A DNA stretch of 64,000 nucleotides from contig JABMLP010000014.1 of assembly GCA_013176395.1 (NCBI GenBank), positions 1,426,001-1,490,000 of the forward strand, written 5' to 3'. The stretch comes from Venturia oleaginea (Eukaryota > Ascomycota > Dothideomycetes > Venturiales > Venturiaceae). A program made the translations under genes and the position numbers. The notes under the pieces were generated by a model. It was given only the letters and a program-made list of their open reading frames with translations, was not told the DNA's origin and made no database searches. Shown here piece after piece: positions 57,021 to 64,000 of this stretch (positions are counted from its first letter, which is position 1; every line of letters begins with the position of its first letter).

Positions 57021-57546
57021 AATTGATACCCATGATACTTTCGGCGTTATTGGAATTCGAGCATGACAGCAGGCGAACTTGTTGCTTCTCGATTGGGCAT
57101 GATCAATGATATTCGCCCATGCTTGCGATTGCTTGAACATTGTGTGAACCGCTTTCATACTAACAGTCTTACTACACTTTCACTGGAAGTCGTGTGTTAT
57201 GAATTCACGTCTGTGCTTGTGTTTGATAGCGAAGATGGTACATGTTGAAGTAATTTCATAGAGCGTTGTGGATAGCGCATATGAAGTTTAGTAGTATTGT
57301 ATAGCAAAATCAGAGGTTACTAGATGAATTAATTGGGCCTGGGTGTCACCAAACCATTTTACAGAGTAAGAATCCAGTAGCAATGGTTGTGCTGATAGCA
57401 TTCGTCTCACGCCTTTAGCGTAATTGACATGGCAACTTCATACGCGTTCCTGCTCGTAACCTTAGCATCCTCCTTTGCCTCGAACTTCTTCATTCTTATT
57501 ATCATCCCCGAAATGGTGGATATCCAAACAGCGAGCGATACGTTGC
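57021..57546. other. Intergenic between convergent genes
   Basis: Nothing recognised. Confidence 0.5.
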
Positions 57547-59502
57547 TCAAGTCGGTCTTCGCAATGGATGGGCCTCAGTATTCAGAACGTAGTCATCCAG
57601 ACAGACGACGTCGAAGTCCGAGAAGATGAGAAAGAAGTACTTCAGAGTCTCAGCCATCCAGAATGATTCCATCCTGTCTGCTTTCGGAGGGCTGTCGACC
57701 ATGCAGTCGTCGAGTGCAGCATGGCCAATATCCGTGATGCTGTGTCTGATGATGTTGCTAAACATATTCCATGCCCTCTCGGCTAAGGAAGGATCCCCTG
57801 TGAGTCGATAAAGAATGAAGACGGATTCGATGGCTTCGGGCCTGAGAGCGTTTACAATAGATCCAGGCCAGAAGCATGTCGAAATTACCTTAGGATGTAT
57901 CTCACGTTATCCACCTTAGCCACGCCTTGGGGAAAATGGTGGTCTTGGATCGCCTTCAACCCATCACCGCCGTACGCATTAGCCACGGCCCAGATCCATT
58001 TCTGTTCGTCCCAATCGCACTGGTCCTTATTTCGCAGAGAACTGTGTGAATAATCTCTGCCATCACGCCGTTCGGCGAGTTCTCATAACCCCACAGACAG
58101 CCTTCCGCCAGCTTCTTTGCAATGTCCAGATCTTCTTCGAGATCAAATATCTTTGCTGCGAGTCCAACCATACTGCCAGTAAAGCAGCCGAGATGTTGTG
58201 CTTGCGCCTCCGTCTTCAACGCTTCCACTGGTGTTTTGCCGTCACTGTTGACCTGTCCCGCGAGAAGGATCGACCTTCCATCCGGAGTCATTGGGCGATA
58301 AAATATGTTGCGCTTCATTGCGGCCATGGCCTTCTCGAACAGCCTTCGGTATTGATCTGTGGCTCCACCCAAAAGGATGTGTTGCTTGGAATCATCAGCT
58401 TCAGAATCTCACGTCATTTGAGCACGTCTTGCCGTGGGGAGATACTCGTAAAGTGAGTCTGCCATTCCACCAATTGTAAGACCAGTCCCGCTCATAAAAT
58501 CTTCTGTTTTGGCATTCACAACTACTGACCACATTCCAGGGAGATTCGTTCTGCTCTGCTGTGCATCGAATATATCCGTGATGCGCTGCACGGCATCGAA
58601 ATACCTCGCATCTCCGGTGAGCTGACTGAGGCGAGTGAATTCCAGAGTGAGCGACCCAATTTCGGCAACTAGCATATTCTCCGACAACTCTTGAGCAGTG
58701 CCTGCTGCTGCCGCTTTGAAGTTCCACCTCGTAATAGGCATACGATTGGGGGTATCAAAAGCGACGTAAAGCATGTCGCCGATTTCTCCAGCCTTCTGGA
58801 GAAGAGCTGGGTACAGGCCACTGGTCAAATCATAAGCGGCCAGGAAGCCACCAAGATATCGAATAGTCGTCTCAAAGACGTTGATGTCGTCCAAGGCACA
58901 GGTTGAAAAATCAATGACCTCAACCGCTTTCACCGCAGCCCGGAATTCGTCGTGGAGACCCATTATCCATAGAGTGTCTGTATAATATCAGTTCATGGAA
59001 TTGCTGCGGTTGCTGATTTGGAGCGCCAACCTAGAGAATCTATCAAAGTGGCAGCCCATCCGCCAAACGGGTCGTAAGGACGGCCAGACAGGGGCATCAC
59101 TTCGTCCCTCAACCAAGCATGGGATTTATAACCTGCCCAGGCATGTGTAAAGTTCCCTTTGACGGCATCGAGCCGGGCGAGTCGGATTTCCCTTTCTGAT
59201 GTCGTTTCCTTGACTGGCTTGGCTTGAATTCTAGGAATAATCTTCGATCCAATAGATGATGGCAGACTCTTTAAGGATGACACAGGATATCTGGTTGGGA
59301 CACAAGCCCAATCAAACTTCTTTCCATCACGGAGCGCATTTGACTAGCAGTCCGGCCGTTGATAGACTCCAGCTCTGCCAGGCAATGGGTCTGATTTTGA
59401 GGGTCGAGATGAGTAATTATTGTAAGATACTTGCATCAAAAAGAACAGACTGATGATGGCAACGAACAGCACTAACAACTTCCATCGTGGATTCAGCAGC
59501 AT
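57547..59502 (-). pseudogene. GH47 alpha-1,2-mannosidase, one frameshift
   Basis: Exons read as 59502-59431 (signal anchor MLLNPRWKLLVLFVAIISLF), 59343-59031, 58977-58433, 58384-57889 and 57841-57547. GH47 landmarks: DAVKGNFTHAWAGYKSHAW, the DTLWIMGLHDEF spliced across intron 2, RYLGGFLAAYDL, GGMADSLYEYLP, CFTGSMVGLAAK, WDEQKWIWAVANAYG, SFWMAETLKYF and LDDYVLNTEAHPL. Intron 3 would be a GC-AG intron of 48 bp. Near 58035, between HTVLCE and CDWDEQ, one base appears missing in an A-run, shifting frame. Family role: trimming of mannose from N-glycans in ER or Golgi, a type II membrane protein. All else is intact, so a sequencing error is possible; otherwise it is a young pseudogene. Confidence 0.82.
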
Positions 59503-60522
59503 AGTGGGAAGCGCTGCTAGAAAGCATTTGTGTTTGCAGAGGCAAGGAGCTAAAGATTGCGACAAAACGGAATGGCATTTGTCGTTAAGCGCTACCGCTG
59601 GCGGTCAATTGCATGCTCGGCCCTTGAAATGCGTGAATCAAGGTTCTTGATCGCTTCCGTCAGGGTGCTGATGAACTGCATTCCGATGCCAGCCACCATT
59701 GGCTCCGTGCCCGGCTATGGGGAACACTCCGCCTTATCGCGACCGATGGACACACCACCATCTTTCCAACTTCACTCGACCGCGAGAGACGACAAAGAGC
59801 GAGAGGGGCGTATTTTAACCAGTAAGAATACTGTCGTTCTGGCCACCAGGCCCCATTCAATCACGATACCACATTTCTTCCGAGGTGTTTGACGGTCGTG
59901 TCAACTGAGGATTGGGCGAACCTGGTCACTATTTTCCAGCGTATGGGGAAGGTCTACTGCTCATTGGAAGGACGCACGTCTTACCTTCACCTCTTGATTG
60001 ACGTGGTAGGAACTGGATGGTCCGAGGCCTGACAATCAAGACTTCCGTATAATCGGCTACATGTTGTTCTCAGAGTATTGAACGAACATGTTGTACCTCA
60101 AGTTCGTCTTGCAAGGCTGAAAATTTGAGCGGAGAAATGGCTACTGCTATCAGAACAGGAGTGAGCATAGTTTCTGAGAGTATTTGATTACTTCAGGAAA
60201 TTCGAAGAACTCTTCCTTCCCCAAATTCGGTGAATGAAATATTGAAATTCGTTGAGTAAATGCTGTTCTTCCCACATGGACCTTTTGGCGCTAATGCGGC
60301 CTCATCATCTGCTCAACGCTCAACGCTTACAACTCCATCCCATCAGCACGACTTCACAATATCACAACTTTCTCAATTGCATCAACTATCCTGCACACCC
60401 AACTCTCCTTTCTCCTAAACTTTCAAACCCTATTCACAGCCTTGTCTATTCACCTGTTGACTAATCCGTCGTATTCTCGCAATCAGCTCCGACATCAAAT
60501 TGGTGGCTTCTCCTCGTACGCA
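59503..60522. other. Shared upstream region of GH47 and HET genes
   Basis: About 1 kb between divergent starts, no gene supported. Confidence 0.5.
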
Positions 60523-61497
60523 ATGGATCCTTCAATTCCATATAGATCATACAAACACACTCCACTTCCACATTGCTCAATCCGCCTTCTCAAATTTCAG
60601 CCTGATTCACAGCCCACTGATATCCGACTGGAAATCCAAGTACACGGCATCGATACACTCCCACCGTATACCGCGTTATCCTATACCTGGGATAAACCCG
60701 GACACGAAGCGAAAATCCATATCGATGAAAAGCCATTCCTCATTCGTAAAAATTTGGCCTGTTTCCTCGACACGGAAGTCTTCAAGCGCGATCTAGAGCT
60801 CGACAATCATGTCGGCCATCTGTTCTGGATTGATCAAATCTCTATCGACCAGTCGAATATAGAGGAAAGAGGCCATCAAGTCAGCATGATGAGGCAAATC
60901 TATACAGGAGCCCAGCTGGTTCTGGTTTGGCTGGGGGATGCGGCGGACAGCAGTGATTTCGCAATCGATGCCTTCAAACATGATCGGAGTGCCTTCTTCT
61001 TGGACGTCGAACACCCTCCAATGGAACTCGCCTTCCATGCTTTGTCTTGGAGACCGTATTGGACACGAATCTGGGCTGTGCAAGAAATCGTTCTTGCTCG
61101 TCAATTGCGCCTTATGTGCGGCTTGGAAACCATTGACTGGACAGCTGAGGACACGAGGTTTTTGGAGGGCTTGGGTGAGGGCTCACCCATGTATGAAGTT
61201 TTTGAATTGCGATCGAAAGGGACGGGGCGCCCTCTTCTTGATTTGTTGCTCTTTATTTATCGACATGAAGCCTCGGAGCCCAAAGATAAGGTATTTGGTC
61301 TCCTCGGCCTTGCTACTAAGGAGGATGGAACGATTCCATCGTATGAAGTCAATTATGACCAAAGCGCGGACGAAATCGTTGACTCGGTATGGCAAGCTTA
61401 TAGGAGTTCCGACAGTAGAGAGGCGAACAAGCATTATAATGATGGCGGATGGAATGGTCCTCTTCGTACCTATTTGAAATATGCTTTGGGGCTTTAG
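60523..61497 (+). CDS. HET-domain (heterokaryon incompatibility) protein, short
   Basis: From ATG 60523 (MDPSIPYRSYKHTPLP) a single exon codes 324 residues. The HET domain covers about 45-195 with all usual blocks: LPPYTALSYTWDKPG, FWIDQISIDQSNIEERGHQV, MRQIYTGAQLVLVWLGDA and WRPYWTRIWAVQEIVLA. KDKVFGLLGLA follows, and the protein ends shortly after with TYLKYALGL. Most HET proteins are 500-800 residues, so this is a short form or is truncated at its 3-prime end. In several fungi, such proteins trigger cell death after fusion of unlike strains; that role is not provable here. The frame is open upstream to 60442. Confidence 0.85.
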   Translation: MDPSIPYRSYKHTPLPHCSIRLLKFQPDSQPTDIRLEIQVHGIDTLPPYTALSYTWDKPGHEAKIHIDEKPFLIRKNLACFLDTEVFKRDLELDNHVGHLFWIDQISIDQSNIEERGHQVSMMRQIYTGAQLVLVWLGDAADSSDFAIDAFKHDRSAFFLDVEHPPMELAFHALSWRPYWTRIWAVQEIVLARQLRLMCGLETIDWTAEDTRFLEGLGEGSPMYEVFELRSKGTGRPLLDLLLFIYRHEASEPKDKVFGLLGLATKEDGTIPSYEVNYDQSADEIVDSVWQAYRSSDSREANKHYNDGGWNGPLRTYLKYALGL

Positions 61498-62705
61498 TTG
61501 TGACCAAATCAGCTCAGCAGTTCTTGGAGGCTTTCTGAATTAGTCACACCATTGAAGTAACGTTTAGACCGGCGTTGAGCTCAAAAGGGTGTCGAGAAGG
61601 AAGTTTCATACATCATTACCTTCGTCCTCACAACATCATTAGTCCTCCAGATGCTAGCAATTCTATTTACCAGCCACAATCTCCCACCTATCCAACGTGC
61701 CCCAATTCAGAACACCCCATTTGCGCAAGTGGTTCACAGCTCTCTTCGAAGAGTAAGCTGAGGCCGGAGGAGCAAGGGGAGATGGTTCGCTTGTCAGAGA
61801 GCATCAAATATACATCCAAGTAAGAGATCTGATGGAACACACCTCGATCAAGAGCGACATCGATCAGATTGTCGAACACTTCATCTAAAAATAATCATCA
61901 AACCCCAATCCCCTCTTGATACCCATATCTACACAGCAACAACATCCCCACCGTCCGAATAACGTATCCCAAGTCGCCGCATAATAACTACTGCATCTCA
62001 AAATATCTCGATTCTATTCATCCGCTAGCCAAGAGTCCAGAAGGTGGCAGTCAAGATTTATCATTTCCCCCAGCAATGACTGAGAGAAGGATAGGTGCCG
62101 TGTTGTCCAGAAACTTGCACAGGTCGAACAAAGCTGGTGTCAACAACACACTCGATATTGATTGAACGAAATGGCAGCACGACCGGCGGCTCTTCCGAGT
62201 TCGTGAAGCGTGGAGCATTAGCTTTCTGAATCTAGAGTCTGTGGATTCTTCCGATTGCTCAAGTGCCGCATGGAGTTCTAGGGAAGATTGACACTTTCTG
62301 CGGTTGCCGAGGGGTCGTGCAGTTGAGGGCTGGGGAGAAGATGTTCAAGGGTGAGATGAACACAGTGATGGCATCAAGGCATCTTGGTCTAGGAAGTTGA
62401 ACATGGTCGAGGGGGCAATGGAAGGCGCATGGTACCTCGTACGAGGTGAGGTAATGGAAGTCGAGATGCATGAGCTCAGACAACTCGAGCAATCACGAGC
62501 GCAAGGCCAACCTGATCTGTTTTCCCCTGGAATAGTCGACATCGTTGGATGTGGTCAACGTACTTTACCTCTCTGTTTTTGATCATATCATCTCATATCA
62601 GTGAGTCTGCCTGCTCAGGGCTGATATTGAAATCCTTGATTCATGTGCCAGAATATATACAATACACCTATCTGCCATCCACACCCCTCCTGAATCACAA
62701 ATCAT
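61498..62705. other. Intergenic, nothing recognised
   Basis: An 82-codon frame at 61575 has no family resemblance and is not an obvious continuation of the HET gene. Confidence 0.5.
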
Positions 62706-63475
62706 CTATTTCGTTCGGATGTGCTTCAGCTTCTTATTGGAAGGCACGTGCAAGAAGTTGTTAGCGTACGCCTTTGGCAAGATCCTCCTTTCATTTGGCT
62801 CTTGGACGTAGTACTCATATCCTTGTTTGTTTGCAAAATTGATGGCATCCTCCTTCGTCTTGAAAGTAATGCTCTCGCCGTTCATGAAGTCGGCAGATGA
62901 CTGCCATCCCATGAGAGGATTTTCCCACCTATGACCCTTTGGAAGTGGGTCCCAGTCCATCTTCCATGCGTGTGAGTGCCATGTTCCGGATTGAGTTGCG
63001 GTTTTTGCTGGGCGGTAGATACTGCGATTGTTTGTCAGCTGGAATGTCTTGCTGTGTCGAATTGAAGAAGTATATACCGGACTGTACGGGCTTGGAGCTC
63101 AACTGGAGCACCGGAAAGGACTGCTGCTGCCACGGAGTCGCCTGGTTCGCTTACGTTCATGACCCGTTTTGGGATCGGAGAGAACGCGCTGTCATATTGT
63201 CAACCATCTACGCCTTGTGCAATACAATGCCTCTCCACCTACGATGTCCGGTAGTCCACAGCAACATTGTAATCCGGTGCATGTCTTGCCATTGCGCCAC
63301 CTGGCCCCTCCTGCGAAATCAAATCACCCTTTCCACTTGCTGGGGCATTGGGAGCTTCTGAGGGGCTGGACTTTGGAGCTGGTTCGTCTGCACAGCGGCG
63401 GTATTGGGTGCTGAATGTTCTCGTGGCGCGGATTGAAGATGTGGCAACGAGTCGGGAGCTTCGTAGGAGTGACAT
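62706..63475 (-). CDS. NDUFS4: Complex I NDUFS4-type subunit (21 kDa)
   Basis: Three exons: 63475-63243, 63188-63078, 63021-62706, giving 219 residues. A mitochondrial presequence (MSLLRSSRLVATSSIRATRT) and a Pro/Ala-rich linker precede the conserved part. After VELQARTVRIYRPAKTATQS, itself built across the second splice junction, come WHSHAWKMDWD, RWENPLMGWQSSADF, FANKQGYEYYVQEPNERR and the basic C-terminus KKLKHIRTK. NDUFS4 is an accessory subunit of the matrix arm of NADH:ubiquinone oxidoreductase. Intact. Divergent, 269 bp away, from an ATP synthase subunit gene. Confidence 0.92.
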
Positions 63476-63744
63476 TGTGGTGGTATGCTGTGTGAGGGTC
63501 CAAGTGCCGTAGTTCTGGACTCGGTCGAAGTTGTTGGGGTTCTTGGGCATCGGTTCAATATGCCTATGCCGTCCCTCGTCGATGTCGATATGCCAAGCGC
63601 GAACTTTGACCACCGAGCTTTCGATTCCGGAACCTCACGAACGACGACAATATACCACCACATCAACTCTTGACAGTCAGACTCGTCATCGTACGTACAA
63701 TCGAAACTCTTCAGAAATCATCACCGAATTAATTGGATCAGATC
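63476..63744. promoter_or_regulatory. Putative bidirectional promoter for two OXPHOS genes
   Basis: Only 269 bp separate the start codons of the complex I and complex V subunit genes, so they must share or closely abut control elements. A CCAAT pentamer lies on the minus strand (attgg, 63732-63736), very near the ATP synthase start; its relevance is unsure. Confidence 0.5.
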
Positions 63745-64000
63745 ATGTCCTACCTCACCCGACGAGCTCTTTCGACGCTCATTCCCCCTAAGGTACGCAT
63801 ATTCGACCATCCATTGTATCATCAATTGAACCGCCATACTGATACACAATCACAGATTGCATCTCCAACTGTGAGTACCCATACCTTCTCATCCGAACGC
63901 GCCTCCCCTGAGGCCCCGATCCCTCCCAACAACGAATCGCGAACCACCGAACCCGACCTTCTCATCCACCATACACCCTACCACCGTCACATAGTTGCTA
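63745..64000 (+). CDS. atp17: ATP synthase subunit f, N-terminal part (cut by window end)
   Basis: Exon 1 is 63745-63792 (MSYLTRRALSTLIPPK), followed by a 63-bp intron and exon 2 from 63856 (IASPT), then a gtgagt donor at 63871. The arginine-rich presequence-like start and the PPKIASP join match fungal ATP synthase subunit f (ATP17), a small membrane subunit of the peripheral stalk and dimer interface. The rest lies beyond the window, so the call rests on about 21 residues. The remaining sequence to 64000 is likely intron. Confidence 0.6.
   Translation, partial: MSYLTRRALSTLIPPKVRIFDHPLYHQLNRHTDTQSQIASPTVSTHTFSSERASPEAPIPPNNESRTTEPDLLIHHTPYHRHIVA

Overview
The window is nuclear DNA of a filamentous ascomycete (Pezizomycotina; a leotiomycete-like fungus is my guess and is not proven). 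The reasons are: compact genes with GT-AG introns mostly of 45-60 bp, fungal-only families (Zn2Cys6 regulator, HET domain, TOM20 with a fungal-type body, LCB3-type phosphatase), fungal pogo/Fot1-like and Tad-like transposons, and no operons. Gene models were built by joining reading frames across splice sites by eye, so exon edges are predictions.

Layout. 0-3.8 kb: a deleted pogo-type DNA transposon, then simple repeats. 3.8-15.4 kb: conserved core. It holds a complete hamartin/TSC1 homologue (TOR signalling), the mismatch-repair gene MLH1 on the minus strand, a Zn2Cys6 regulator divergent from MLH1, and a small unknown gene. 15.7-25.7 kb: a transposon island. It holds a large palindrome, a broken non-LTR retrotransposon (LINE) sitting in one arm of it, an outer piece of the same repeat after the LINE, TpA-rich decayed DNA, a solo LTR with a 5-bp target duplication, and a second pogo-type element inserted into another copy of the palindrome repeat.

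26.2-41.6 kb: housekeeping and membrane genes. These are an MFS transporter, mitochondrial receptor TOM20, a multi-pass membrane protein, an LCB3-type sphingoid-base-phosphate phosphatase, a three-exon small secreted cysteine-rich protein, a secreted type-B carboxylesterase, a one-TM protein and a longin R-SNARE with an apparent frameshift. 43-60 kb: secreted and wall-related genes (a histidine-first LPMO-like protein, a GH16 glucanase, a GH47 mannosidase with a frameshift plus a separate GH47 relic), a decayed F-box-like gene, a MYND protein, a tandem pair of tiny membrane proteins of which the second is dead, and a GNAT-like membrane protein. 60-64 kb: a short HET-domain protein, then two nuclear OXPHOS genes head to head (complex I NDUFS4/21 kDa subunit and the start of the ATP synthase f subunit).

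The genes do not form one pathway. The most interesting structures are the LINE-split palindrome, the two pogo elements that share a near-identical transposase C-terminus but have different DNA-binding ends and different terminal repeat boxes, the cryptic three-exon cysteine-rich secreted gene, and several genes caught in early decay. I found no convincing tRNA, rRNA or CRISPR array.
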